Numbered from the stretch's first letter, positions 22,840-34,883 are shown. The stretch: 64,000 nucleotides of DNA from Macrostomum hystrix (GCA_950097015.1 CATNEN010000038.1:8194001-8258000); one strand, 5' to 3'. The notes: generated by a model from the sequence alone, not told the origin. Translations and numbers: made by a program.

Positions 22840-23280
22840 GATATATGAGAACTGGGAGATCTTTGAGTAAAAGTTATTTATAACAGAATCTGTGATTCAA
22901 CGGACAGAAGTTCAGTAATGTGGCCTGTTGCAATCTACCATCCGAGTGGACTCAAGAGTTTAAGTCCGCGTGCGTGAGTTCAATGGCGCACTTTAGTGCC
23001 CATCAAAGAGGCTAATTTCTCTTTGATGTGCTCAATATTGATTGCAGCAGCAGCTGCTCCGCTGCTGCCGCCGCTGCCGCTGCTCCGATGTGGGCATCGA
23101 ACGTAGGAGACACAGCTGCATGTTCTGCGCAGTGATTTATACAGTAAAGCAGCAGTTACTGACAGCATGGGGGACTGGGTGGATATTGTGTATAAGCCTG
23201 GTGTACATGTTCAAGCAACTTTATAAATTATTATACGGGCTGGGTGGAAGTGGAAAGCATAAGTTAAATAGGTGATTCCG
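22840..23280. other. Unassigned stretch with a short possible membrane-protein frame
   Basis: A plus frame near 23119-23275 (MFCAVIYTVKQQLL, then GWILCISLVYMFKQL) contains one hydrophobic segment and ends close to a gtgatt donor. On the other strand an alanine/serine-rich frame covers a gctgctgcc trinucleotide run. Neither connects to another exon I can recognise. Confidence 0.25.
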
Positions 23281-23282
23281 AT

Positions 23283-23765
23283 ATTAAAGAGATTAGGGAA
23301 GGGTGGAATCCGAGATTAGGGAAGGGTGGAATCCGAGATTAGGGAAGGGTGGAATCCGAGATTAGGGAAGGGTGGAATCCGAGATTAGGGAAGGGTGGAA
23401 TCCGAGATTAGGGAAGGGTGGAATCCGAGATTAGGGAAGGGTGGAATCAATAGATTAGACAAGGGTGGAATCCGAGATTAGGGAAGGGTGGAATCAATAG
23501 ATTAGGGAAGGGTGGAATCAATAGATTAGGGAAGGGTGGAATCCGAGATTAGGGAAGGGTGGAATCAATAGATTAGGGAAGGGTGGAATCAATAGATTAG
23601 ACAAGGGTGGAATCCGAGATTAGGGAAGGGTGGAATCAATAGATTAGGGAAGGGTGGAATCAATAGATTAGGGAAGGGTGGAATCCGAGATTAGGGAAGG
23701 GTGGAATCAATAGATTAGGGAAGGGTGGAATCCGAGATTAGGGAAGGGTGGAATCCGAGATTAGA
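23283..23765. repeat. Minisatellite, 23/24-bp unit
   Basis: About 21 copies of attagggaagggtggaatcc then gag, interspersed with a variant ending aatag. The two variants are mixed in blocks. Confidence 0.96.
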
Positions 23766-24099
23766 GTGTCAATAAAAGCAGGTAGAAAGTTGCAGTTGGC
23801 AATTTACGCATGCACCTAACAGGTCAGGTCGGTCCGAATACAGATAAGCACACCCAATAGGTTGATGGCAGTGAAAGCGAAAGCGCCAGGGGCAGCGTGA
23901 TCGGAAGGATCAAAGCCAAGATGCGGGACTGACTGAAGCTGAGCCATCTGCCACACCATGTCAGAGCTGCTTGTCACTGAAGGCATCAAAGACCGTTAAT
24001 TCGCGTCTTTGTCCACCCACATACGGGCAGGCTCGCTTCTGTACAAGCTGGACACGCCCGAGAAATTCTAAAGCCTTGCTAAAATAAACCCTGACTTCA

Positions 24100-24555
24100 T
24101 CATTCAGTATCTCCCTGTTCAGTCCTTCAGTATCTCCCTGTTCAGTCCTTCAGTATCTCCCTGTTCAGTCCTTCAGTATCTCCCTGTTCAGTCCTTCAGT
24201 ATCTCCCTGTTCAGTCCTTCAGTATCTCCCTGTTCAGTCCTTCAGTATCTCCCTGTTCAGTCCTTCAGTGTCTCCCTGTTCAGTCCTTCAGTATCTCCCT
24301 GTTCAGTCATTCAGTGTCTCCCTGTTCAGTCCTTCAGTGTCTCCCTGTTCAGTCATTCAGTGTCTCCCTGGTCAGTCCTTCAGTATCTCCCTGTTCAGTC
24401 CTTCAGTATCTCCCTGTTCAGTCCATCAGTATCTCCCTGTTCAGTCCTTCAGTATCTCCCTGTTCAGTACTTCAGTATCTCCCTGTTCAGTCCTTCAGTA
24501 TCTCCCTGTTCAGTCCTTCAGTATCTCCCTGTTCAGTCCTTTAGTGTCTCCCTAC
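24100..24555. repeat. Minisatellite, 23-bp unit (copy 2 of a pair)
   Basis: About twenty copies of the unit found at 22330-22830, same strand, including the tat/tgt alternation and a private cat variant. The two arrays are separated by 1.27 kb that holds a different array. Confidence 0.97.
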
Positions 24556-24864
24556 TCATTAGCAAATAGAGGTCTTACCTTGAGTCCACTCGTTCAGGTC
24601 AGTCAGTGAGTTAATGTGGCAGTCAATCTATTGCGGCAGTCTTCATGCGGGGGTGTGAAAGGTAGCTCGGGATGGCAAGATAACTGTAAGCTTCCCGCAA
24701 TGGCCCACCCCCCACGACCGTGTCCAACCGGGGCCGGACCAATCAGGTGACAGCAACGATGAAGCGATACGGCAGACACACAAGCTACAGTAGCGAGAGT
24801 AAGGCCCGCGTTTGGCTGCCACTAGCCAGTCTCATACGGATATGCAACTACCTGTCTGATAAGA

Positions 24865-25705
24865 GTGACAGAAGGAGTGAAATAAAAGAGTGACAGAAGG
24901 AGTGAAATTATAAGAGTGACAGAAGGAGTAAAATCATAAGAGTGACAGAAGGAGCGAAAGCATAAGAGTGACAGAAGGAGTGAAAGTATAACAGTGACAG
25001 GAGTGAAAGTATAACAGTGACAGGAGTGAAAGTATAAGAGTGACAGAAGGAGTGAAAGTATAAGAGTGACAGAAGGAGTGAAAGTTTAAGAGTGACAGAA
25101 GGAGTGAAAGTTTAAGAGTGACAGAAGCAGTGAAAGTATAACAGTGACAGGAGTGAAAGTATAAGAGTGACAGAAGGAGTGAAAGTATAACAGTGACAGG
25201 AGTGAAAGTATAAGAGTGACAGAAGCAGTGAAAGTTTAAGAGTGACAGAAGGAGTGAAATTACAAGAGTGACAGAAGGAGTGAAAGTTTAAGAGTGACAG
25301 AAGGAGTGAAAGTTTAAGAGTGACAGAAGGAGTGAAAGTTTAAGAGTGACAGAAGGAGTGAAAGTTTAAGAGTGACAGAAGGAGTGAAAGTATAAGGCTG
25401 ACAGAAGGAGTGAAAGTTTAAGAGTGACAGAAGGAGTGAAAGTTTAAGAGTGACAGAAGGAGTGAAAGTTTAGGAGTGACAGAAGGAGTGAAAGTTTAGG
25501 AGTGACAGAAGGAGTGAAAGTTTAAGAGTGACAGAAGGAGTGAAAGTTTAAGAGTGACAGAAGGAGTGAAAGTTTAAGAGTGACAGAAGGAGTGAAAGTT
25601 TAAGAGTGACAGAAGGAGTGAAAGTTTAGGAGTGACAGAAGGAGTGAAAGTTTAAGAGTGACAGAAGGAGTGAAAGTTTAAGAGTGACAGAAGGAGTGAA
25701 ATTAT
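24865..25705. repeat. Minisatellite, 26-bp unit
   Basis: About 32 copies of agagtgacagaaggagtgaa then agttta, with shorter 20-bp deletion variants (acagtgacaggagtgaaagt) clustered in the left third. Confidence 0.96.
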
Positions 25706-25709
25706 AATA

Positions 25710-26240
25710 CTAAGATAATAATAAACTGAACTTTTGTCGTTTGCATTAACTGAAAATTAACATAGGCAAATAGTTTTATATTTGCACTAAACAGAGCAAA
25801 GCCAGGCGTTGAAGAACAATAGGTTTTATATATGAAACCTAAAGAACATAAGCAGTTGAACTAAGAGTTACAAAATCAAAGCAAAATAAGGCTAAACTGT
25901 GCTGGGACAGTGTGCGTCACACTGAATGTCGGCACCAGATCTGCCTTTCCAGGAAATATTCAACTCCATGAAAAACTAAACTTTTTTATCCTAACAAATA
26001 TATTCCATGTAGGGAGCAAAGCAAGAAATCAACAGGATAAACGAATTGGGACTTTGATCCTAAACTTTTTCTCAATACCAATGAATGAATTGAAAAGAAA
26101 ATTTTAGAACACTGGGACAGAAATATCAGAGACAAAACTGATTTCAAATTGAAAGACTGGGATAAAAGAATGGGAAAATATTGGCGCCATTTTGGACTTG
26201 GGAAGAGGGATAGAGATGGCCCGGAATAAGAGAATACAAG
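25710..26240. other. AT-rich spacer, nothing recognised
   Basis: Unique AT-rich sequence without a supported gene. Confidence 0.45.
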
Positions 26241-26244
26241 TAGT

Positions 26245-26670
26245 GGGGAATCTGAAAAGCGATAGATGGAATCCAGGAAGGATTGGGGGAATCCCAAGTG
26301 GTATAGGGGAATCCAGGAAGGATTGGGGGAATCCCAAGTGGTATAGGGAATCCAGGAAGGATTGGGGGAATCCCAAGTGGTATAGGGGAATCCAGGAAGG
26401 ATTGGGGGAATCCCAAGTGGTATAGGGGAATCCAGGAAGGATTGGGGGAATCCCAAGTGGTATAGGGGAATCCAGGAAGGAATGGGGAAATCCAAAATAA
26501 AATAGGGGAATCCAGGAAAGAATGTGGGAATCTCAGATGCAATGGGGAATCTCAGATGCTATGAGGAATTCAGGAAGGAATGGGGGAATCCCACATGTGA
26601 TAGGGGAATCCGAGAAGGGGAATCCCAGATGGAATGGGGAAATCCCAAATTGAATAGGGGAACCTGAGAA
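26245..26670. repeat. Minisatellite, 40-bp unit, decaying rightwards
   Basis: Regular from 26270 to 26490: each 40-bp unit joins gaatccaggaaggattgggg and gaatcccaagtggtataggg. To the right, diverged units (ggggaatcc.g.a.gaatg) continue to about 26670. Confidence 0.92.
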
Positions 26671-27157
26671 GGAAGGAGAATTGACTAAGTAAGTAATGGT
26701 GAAATCTAGACAGGAATAAAGGGAATCCATGGAGGGGCAAAGGAAATCCAGTAGAAACGAATTTAAATTCAGAAGAGGGATGATTGCAAGAGTCCAAAAT
26801 CAAGGGATCTCGTAGCAAACAGGGATGCGGTAAAAGCAACCAACCTGGGAATAGGAATTTCACGCTAAGAGAGAATGTTACAAAATATTTCCGGGAAGTC
26901 ACACAGAACTGGGGAGAGCTGGACCAGGAGACATGTGAAAAAAGCGCGATAACAAAACAAGCGTGCGTCTCGATTCACAAAGAACAGGCTGAGAACAATA
27001 GGGCAGGACATCCGACAAGAACTGGTGGCAACAAAGACAGCTTTGAGAGAGATGAGAGAGAGGGAGATTTAGTTAAAACATCGAATTGAAAACACAGCAA
27101 CTGGACTGAGTGTAAAGGCGGGCAGTTCAATAGGACACTGGAGTGAGTCAGCAGTCT

Positions 27158-30100
27158 TCACAGCAGGCAGCCGACAACCGTGGCAGCCTCAGTCAGCCTG
27201 ACCGAGTAGCTGGTGTCGGTGAATCGGCCAATCAGCGGCTTCAGGCCCAGATCCTTCGCCCGGGTGAGTGCCGCCTCACCTGTTGACAGCAGGTTGCCAA
27301 TGGAGACCACAGTTAGAAAGGCCGGCTCGTCTTTCAGCGAGGCCCCGGCTCGGTTGAGGAAACTGTGCAGAGACTCAAGAAGACGCAGCTGCTGCTGCTG
27401 CTGCTGCACCAGCTGGGACAAGTTGCAAAGAACTGACGCCATTGCGATCTGCAGATGAACGCGTAGATAAAAATGGTGAATGCAACTGATCGTGACTATG
27501 ATCAAAGACAATAACCAATGACCAAATCAAACAGTGGAGTAGATGGAATGACCAAATCAGACTGGGGAGTAGATGGAATGACCAAATCAGACAGGGGAGT
27601 AGATGGAATGACCAAATCAGTCTGGGTAGTAGATGGAATGACCAAATCAGACAGGGGAGTAGATGGAATGACCAAATCAGTCTGGGGAGTAGATAGAATG
27701 ACCAAATCAGACTGGGGAGTTGATGGAATGACCAAATCAGACTGGGGAGTTGATGGAATGACCAAATCAGACTGGGGAGTAGATAGAATGACCAAATCAG
27801 ACTGGGGAGTTGATGGAATGACCAAATCAGACTGGGGAGTAGATAGAATGACCAAATCAGACTGGGGAGTTGATGGAATGACCAAATCAGACTCACCTGC
27901 CAGCCAGCATTGTCAGCAGCAAATGGCAGGCTGTCCAGAGCGTCAGCAAGCAGGCGGCAGTGCTCGGCGAGCCAGACTCGGCCGGCCGGAGAGGCGATGA
28001 GATTGGCGGCCAGACGGCCCGTCAGCATCTGGCAGGGCCCGCCGCCAGAGGGCGACAGGAACTGGCTGAGCAGGCGGGCCGCAGCCGGCTGAATGTCGGG
28101 TCCGGCAGCTGCAGGCGACAGCAGAGCCTCCGCAGCCGGTGGAAATCGGCAGGCGAGTCGGAGGACGTCAAGCAGCGGGACGCGGCAGTCGGCCGGGCCG
28201 GAGATGGCCGCATCAGCAACAGAGCGGAGGAGGTCGGAGTCGGCAGCGACGCCGCAGCCGCCGGACTCGATGAGGCTGTCCAGACGGTCAATCAGCCTGG
28301 CGGGAAAGGCCGAGTCGGGGGAGGCGGCCAGCTCGGATAGCTTCTTCTTCAGTCCGGCCAGGTTGGCTGCTGACAGGATCTGCGGCTGCTTGAATGGCAG
28401 GTACCTGCAGGTGGGGAAAGGGGATAATTAGAGAAACTGTGAAGAAAAGGAAGGGTAGAAAGGGAGAACGAGAAGAAAAAGGAACGCGAGAATGGGAAGA
28501 AAATGGGAAGGATAATGAACTTTTTATAGGGAGAAACTGGGACGGACAAGGAAGCGCAGAATGAGGAGAAACTGGGAAGGACAAGGAAGCGGAGAATGGG
28601 GAGAATCTAGGAAGGGCAATGAACTTGAGAATGGGGGGAAACTGGGAAGGACAAGGAAGTGGAGAATAGGGAAAATCTGGGAAGGACAAGGAAGCGAAGA
28701 ATGAGGAGAAACTGGGAAGGACAAGGAAGCGGAGAATGGGGAGAATCTAGGAAGGGCAATGAACTTGAGAATGGGGGGAAACTGGGAAGGACAAGGAAGT
28801 GGAGAATGGGGAAAATCTGGGAAGGACAAGGAAGCGAAGAATGGGGAGAAACTGGGAAGGACAAGGAAGCGGAGAATGGGGAGAATCTAGGAAGGGCAAT
28901 GAACTTGAGAATGGGGGGAAACTGGGAAGGACAAGGAAGTGGAGAATGGGGAAAATCTGGGAAGGACAAGGAAGCGGAGAATGGGGAGAAACTGGGAAGG
29001 ACAAGGAAGTGGAGAATGGGGAAAATCTGGGAAGGACAAGGAAGCGAAGAATGGGGAGAAACTGGGAAGGATAATGAGCTGGAGAATAGGGAGAAACTGG
29101 GAAGGACAAGGAAGTGGAGAATGAGGAGAAACTGGGAAGGACAAGGAAGCGGAGAATGGGGACAAACTGGGAAGGATAATGAGCTGGAGAATAGGGAGAA
29201 ACTGGGAAGGACAAGGAAGTGGAGAATGAGGAGAAACTGGGAAGGACAAGGAAGTGGAGAATGAGGAGAAACTGGGAAGGACAAGGAAGTGGAGAATGAG
29301 GAGAAACTGGGAAGGACAAGGAAGTGGAGAATGGGGAGAAACGGGGAAGGACAAGGAAGTGGAGAATGGGGAGAAACTGGGAAGGACAAGGAAATGGAGA
29401 ATGGGGAGAAACTGGGAAGGACAAGGAAGCGAAGAATGGGGAGAAACTGGGAAGGACAAGGAAGCGGAGAATGGGGAGAAACGGGGAAGGACAAGGAAGC
29501 GAAGAATGGGGAGAAACTGGGAAGGACAAGGAAGCGGAGAATGGGGACAAACTGGGAAGGATAATGAGCTGGAGAATAGGGAGAAACTGGGAAGGACAAG
29601 GAAGTGGAGAATGAGGAGAAACTGGGAAGGACAAGGAAGTGGAGAATGAGGAGAAACTGGGAAGGACAAGGAAGCGGAGAATGGGTAGAAACTGGGAAGG
29701 ACAAGGAAGCGGAGAATGGGGACAAACTGGGAAGGATAATGAGCTGGAGAATAGGGAGAAACTGGGAAGGACAAGGAAGTGGAGAATGAGGAGAAACTGG
29801 GAAGGACAAGGAAGTGGAGAATGAGGAGAAACTGGGAAGGACAAGGAAGTGGAGAATGGGGAGAAACGGGGAAGGACAAGGAAGTGGAGAATGGGGAGAA
29901 ACTGGGAAAGAAAATGAGCTGGAGAATAGGGAGAAACTGGGAGAATGGGGAGAAACTGGGGAGAAGGACAAGGAACGGGAGAATGGGGAGAAACTGGGGA
30001 GAAGGACAAGGAACGGGAGAATGGGGAGAAACTGGGGAGAAGGACAAGGAACGGGAGAATGGGGAGAAACTGGGGAGAAGGACAAGGAACGGGAGAATGG

Positions 30101-33100
30101 GGAGAAACAGAGAAGCAACAGGAAGAGAGAATAGGGGGGGCAGAAGCTACTAGGGCTTGATTAAAGCAGGCATGGGCGGACGCCAGTGGGAGAATATTGG
30201 GAGAAAGGTTGTTCGGGAGTCAGCGAGATCACAGAGAACAATGCCATGCTCAGAGACAGTTCCGCTGGGCTGGCAGTTCATTCATAAGTGATTTTTTATG
30301 ACAGGTTCAACATAGCTGTCAATGTGATCCACTCGCACTAGTCAAACACAAGTTGGAATGCTTGGCCAACATCAAAGAATTGTTTTACACAAAGAGTGAC
30401 ATGAAATCCGTGAACTACATCTTTGGGTCATGTTAGATGCTTTTTGCTATTTTTTAATGCACAAAAACAAAACATGGGACCCCGAGATTCCGCAACTGAG
30501 TTACATGCTAGATTTGAGCACAGCTGAAGCGAAAAGTTGGCAAAAATATGTCAGTTTGTAAACATTAAATGAAAGAAAGAAATGGCCAACAACACTAATC
30601 TACTCTGAATGCTCGCCATTTAATATCCTTTGATCCCATAATGATTTAGGATAAATTCGATATTCCCAGATTCCCAGCTACTCAGTATCCCAGTGTACCC
30701 GTCCCCCTGAGCCCACAGCTATTCGATATCACTTCACATTCGGTCACACATGCTTAGGTCTCACAGTCAATCGATATCCCCTGATTCCACAGTCAATCGA
30801 TATCCCCTGATCCCACAGTCAATCGATCTCCCATGATCCCACAGTCAATCGATCTCCCATGATCCCACAGTCAATCGATCTCCCATGATCCCACAGTCAA
30901 TCGATATCCCCTGATACCACAGTCAATCGATATCCCCTGATCCCACCGTCAATCGATATCCCCTGATCCCACCGTCAATCGATATCCCCTGATCCCACAG
31001 TCAATCGATCTCCTCTGATCCCACAGTCAATCGATATCCCCTGATCCCACCGTCAATCGATATCCCCTGATCCCACCGTCAATCGATATCCCCTGATCCC
31101 ACCGTCAATCGTTATCCCCTGATCCCACCGTCAATCGATATCCCCTGATCCCACCGTCAATCGATATCCCCTGATCCCACAGTCAATCGATCTCCTCTGA
31201 TCCCATCGTCAATCGATATCCCCTGATCCCACCGTCAATCGATATCCCCTGATCCCACCGTCAATCGATATCCCCTGATCCCACAGTCAATCGATATCCC
31301 CTGATCCCACCGTCAATCGATATCCCTAATCCTTCTAGCAGTATTCCCAACTCACTTGGCTTTTAACTCCGGAGTGACGCCACGGCCAAAGCCGCTGCCG
31401 CCGCCGCTGCCTCCCGGCACATAGCGGCTGCCGCCAGTGAAGGGATCCGTGTAACCGCCGCCTCCGCCGCTACTGCCTGCGGATCCGGGAATGTACCTCC
31501 CTGTGCCAGTGTAGGGATCGGCATAAGTGCCCTGGCTAATTGTGGGAGTCTCCCCAGCGTTGGTCCTGATAAACTGGGCCACCTGATCCAGGTAGGCCTG
31601 AGGCAGCAGGTGCTTGTCGATGAATTTCTGGGCAGCGAACCAAGGATCCTCCGTGCGATTATAGGGCAGCTGCAGCGGCGGCTTGCCCTCTTCAACGTCA
31701 ACTGTGAACACGAAGTCATAGTCCTGGCCCTCGAATCGGGTCTTGCCGCCGGCGCTGACAGTTTCGCCGCCTTCCCCGCCGACAACGTCGCCAATTTTTT
31801 GCCACCTGAATAAAAAGCATCAAAAGTTGAAACCTTAATTAGTAATTCTTTTAACGAATTTATGGCCTGAAAGTTAGAGGATAATTATCCCAACGTCAAA
31901 AAACTCCAGGATTCAATATTATAGGATTATGATCCCAATGGAAAAAAAGTCTAAGGATTGAACCATAAGAAAATCAAAAGTTTCAATATTATGATCCCAA
32001 TGGGAGTCAATGGCCAAGTATTATGATCCCAATGGGAGTCAATGGCCAAGTATAATGATCCCAATGGGAGTCAATGGTCAAGGATTATGATCCCAATGGG
32101 AGTCAATGGTCAAGGATTATGATCCCAATGGGAGTCAATGGTCAAGTATAATGATCCCAATGGGAGTCAATGGTCAAGTATTATGATCCCAATGGGAGTC
32201 AAGGTCAAGTATTATGATCCCAATGGGAGTCAATGGTCAAGGATTATGATCCCAATGGGAGTCAATGGTCAAGTATAATGATCCCAATGGGAGTCAATGG
32301 TCAAGTATTATGATCCCAATGGGAGTCAAGGTCAAGGATTATGATCCCAATGGGAGTCAATGGCCAAGTATTATGATCCCAATGGGAGTCAAGGTCAAGT
32401 ATTATGATCCCAATGGGAGTCAATGGTCAAGTATTATGATCCCAATGGGAGTCAATGGTCAAGTATTATGATCCCAATGGGAGTCAATGGTCAAGGATTA
32501 TGATCCCAAACGAAACAACAGTCCAGTGCACTAAGACTCACTTTGCCTCATCACTAGACCACTGGTGAGCTTCAATCTTGGCGCCTCGCCGAACCATGAC
32601 CACCTGGCCTTCGCGTTGGCCAGGGCGGGACAGTAGCTCGGTTCCCGGCAGCTTCTCAGTGTCCAGGTCGCCTATCTTCACCGGGATGGCGCTGTCAGCC
32701 ACCTCCTCTTCGAACTGCTTCAGCTGCTGCGGTGAGGCCAGGCGGTTCGCGTCCGATGTGAAGATTCGGACAACCTGCAGGGGCGAAGGAGTCGATTGGG
32801 TAGTGGGATTTTGGTCTGCCTGACTACCTGACAACTGGTAAAGGACACCTGTGAACTAGGACACCTGTCAACCAGGACACCTATCAACCAGGACAACCTG
32901 TCAACCAGGATACCTGTCAACCAGGACAACCTGTCAACAAGGATACCTGCCAACCAGGATACTTGTCAACCAGGATACCTGTCCAACAGCATACCTGTCA
33001 ACCAGGATACCTGTCAACCAGGATACCTGTCCAACAGCATACCTGTCAACCAGGATACCTGTCAACCAGGTATCAACTAGGATACCTGTCAACCAGGTAT

Positions 33101-34883
33101 CAACTAGGATACCTGTCAACCAGGATACTTGTCAACCAGGATACCTGCCAACCAGGACACCTGTCAACTAGAATACCTGTCAACCAGGATACCTGTCAAC
33201 CAGGATACCTGTCAACCAGGACACCTATCAACCAGGATACCTGTCAACCAGAATACCTGTCAACCAGGATACCAGGTAGCTAGGATACCTGTCAGAAAAA
33301 CAGGATCACTCACCGCGTCGCTGCCAGCTACAGCCAGGTCGCCATTGAGCAGGCAGCAGACGGCCCATATGGACTGGCAGGGCATGGCCAGGGTCTGCAG
33401 GCAGGCGCCAGTCTCCAGCGACCACAGCCGGCAGGTTCGATCCTCCGATGTCGAAGCGAAGTGAAGAACTTCGCCATCGGAGTCCGGCTCCGGCAGGGCG
33501 GCGACGGCGTAGATGAAGCCAGTGTGACCTTCAAATGTCATCAAACTGGAGGAGGCGTGCAGCTGCCAGAGTCGCAGGGTGGCGTCATTGCTACAGGACA
33601 GGAAGCGGCGATTCGGAAGTCGGCACAGGCCGCGCACCGCGTCTTGGTGGCCGGACAGGGTTGACAGACAGGCATTCTTCACATCCTGCGGCTGCAGGGG
33701 ATCGGATGCAAGATTTTGGACTGCATGCTGATAACGCTACTTAAAGTAGAATATAAGAGACTGTATTCGGGTTTCTGTCAAGTTTATCTTTCAGGTCTAG
33801 ACTCTAAAACCAATAAATTTTAGGCATACAACATTACGAATTCAGAGTTTGAATGAACAATGATCCCTAATCCTAGATTTTAAACGTTGATCCCAAGCCC
33901 AGATTATGAACATTGATCCCAAATCACAGATTTTGAACAATGATCCCAAATCACAGATTATGAACAATGATCCCAAATCACAGATTATGAACAATGATCC
34001 TAACATCCATATGCCAACCATTTTTATAGAATCTCGATTCCAATAACTATCTAAAATCCAAGACTACCACACCTTCTCGTCGTCCAAGTCTTTATCCGGG
34101 CCGAGCGACAAAGACCAGAGCTTGATGTGCCTGTCGGCGCCCGCAGTAACAACCAGGGCCTCCTCCGGGTCGAAGCTGATGGCGGCCCAGACGGCCGCTT
34201 CGTGTCCTCCGGCGAACACCGCTACGCAGCGATTGCGTCGCCACAGGCGGGCGGTGCGATCCCAGCTGGCGCTGAGGAGCTGGCGGCTGCTGGAGCCCAT
34301 CGGACCGGCGCAGCTCAGGCCGCACACGTTGGCTTCGTGACCTTCCAGGCGGGCTACGGGCTCCGGCGAGTCCAGTGTGAATGCCAAGATCACCTGCAGA
34401 TGGATTGCGGCGCAATATCGGTAAACAGGATGCGTTTGCCTCTCGAGCCAAGGTCCCTAAGTTCGATTCCGCGGTGAGGCCACATTTATTTGTGGCGCAG
34501 CCGCGGAGAGAAGGCTTGGGGGCTTGTCGTGCAATTTACACCCTTGAGGGCCAACCTCCAAGGCACCTCCAAATCACCTTATCCATGCCGGCTGTGTACA
34601 GCAGTCCGCCGGGGCACCAATCGCACGGATCCATCCAAGCCACAGCGTTAACATAGCCGGCATGGGAGCAGAGGCCCAGGCATTCCGTGTAGCCGACCGC
34701 GCCCCGAGACACGGCCAGGTCAGGGCTCCAAACTCGAACTGTCCGGTCTCGACTGGCGCTGGCCAGACAGGACGCCCCGGCCAGGGCGGGCGACGTCACC
34801 GAGCACAACGACTTGACGTCCTTCTCGTGGCCAAGCAGGCTGCAGCTCAGACGGAATGGACGAAACGAACTCGCTGAGGCCAT
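27158..34883 (-). CDS. PLAA: PLAA (phospholipase A2-activating protein / Doa1), 7 exons, 826 aa
   Basis: Exons in transcript order are 34883-34578, 34393-34073, 33685-33314, 32774-32542, 31805-31356, 28404-27897 and 27448-27158. Phases agree throughout and the sum is 827 codons with the stop. PLAA/Doa1 binds ubiquitin and the AAA ATPase p97/VCP, and acts in ubiquitin recycling, endosomal sorting and stress responses. Exons 1-3 encode a WD40 propeller (SASRDRTVRVWSPD, SASWDRTARLWRRN, CSNDATLRLWQLH, STSEDRTCRLWSLE). Exons 4-5 hold the PFU ubiquitin-binding domain (KWQKIGDVVG to YLDQVAQFI) and two DP[FY]TG..RY[IV]PG motifs. Exons 6-7 encode the armadillo-like PUL domain that binds p97. Length is close to human PLAA (about 795). 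Introns 2-6 each contain a different minisatellite, and intron 1 is mostly SINE. Confidence 0.95.
27520..27890. repeat. Minisatellite, 30-bp unit, PLAA intron 6
   Basis: About twelve copies of gaccaaatcagactggggag then tagatggaat. The array stops six bases from the exon 6 donor, and the repeat's gaccaaatcagact overlaps the first intron bases. Confidence 0.96.
28540..30125. repeat. Large minisatellite, 35-bp then 38-bp unit, PLAA intron 5
   Basis: About forty copies of a 35-bp unit built from ggagaatggggagaaactgg and gaaggacaaggaagc. They carry a recurring variant with gataatgagctggagaatag that marks a higher-order pattern. From about 29940 the unit lengthens to 38 bp (aggacaaggaacgggagaat, then ggggagaaactggggaga). 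Because 35 is not a multiple of three, all six frames cycle through the same peptide set and give very long false frames (up to about 500 codons on minus, FPVSPHSPLPCPSQF). Confidence 0.97.
30130..30750. other. PLAA intron 5, unique part
   Basis: AT-rich unique sequence between the two intronic arrays; nothing recognised. Confidence 0.5.
30755..31330. repeat. Minisatellite, 26-bp unit, PLAA intron 5 (5' end)
   Basis: About 22 copies of cagtcaatcgatatcccctg then atccca, varying cag/ccg and gatat/gatct. In transcript orientation it begins about 35 nt after the exon 5 donor. Confidence 0.96.
31985..32515. repeat. Minisatellite, 30-32-bp unit, PLAA intron 4
   Basis: About seventeen copies of atgatcccaatgggagtcaa then tggtcaaggatt, with a two-base deletion variant (gtcaaggtcaag). 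In transcript orientation it begins about 40 nt after the exon 4 donor. Confidence 0.96.
32850..33295. repeat. Minisatellite, 16-bp unit, PLAA intron 3
   Basis: About 27 copies of caggatacctgtcaac with a higher-order mix of variants (caacagcat, caggtatcaacta). Read with the gene, the unit is GTTGACAGGTATCCTG, which resembles a joined acceptor and donor (CAG then GTATCC). It begins about 20 nt after the exon 3 donor. Confidence 0.96.
33860..34005. repeat. Short array, about 25-bp unit, PLAA intron 2
   Basis: About five copies of cagattatgaacaatgatcc then caaat. In transcript orientation it begins about 70 nt after the exon 2 donor. Confidence 0.88.
34405..34567 (+). mobile_element. SINE 5' fragment (family A) filling PLAA intron 1
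   Basis: Contains the B-box region ggtccctaagttcgattccg, gtgaggccacatttatttgt, gcggagagaaggcttggggg, cttgtcgtgcaatttacacc and cttgagggccaacctccaag, in the order seen at 20704. The intron spans only 34394-34577, so the antisense SINE makes up nearly all of it. Confidence 0.85.

Noticed and set aside
22271-22883. Plus-strand frames of 180-190 codons (SVSPCSVLQYLPVQSF)
   Set aside because: Product of a 23-bp tandem repeat; the same peptides arise in several frames and again at 24268.
28607-30118. Very long minus-strand frames (up to about 500 codons) rich in FPVSPHSPLPCPSQF, and plus frames of MENGEKLGRTRK
   Set aside because: They are the translation of a 35-bp tandem repeat inside PLAA intron 5. 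All frames cycle through the same peptides, and the flanking PLAA exons splice cleanly across.
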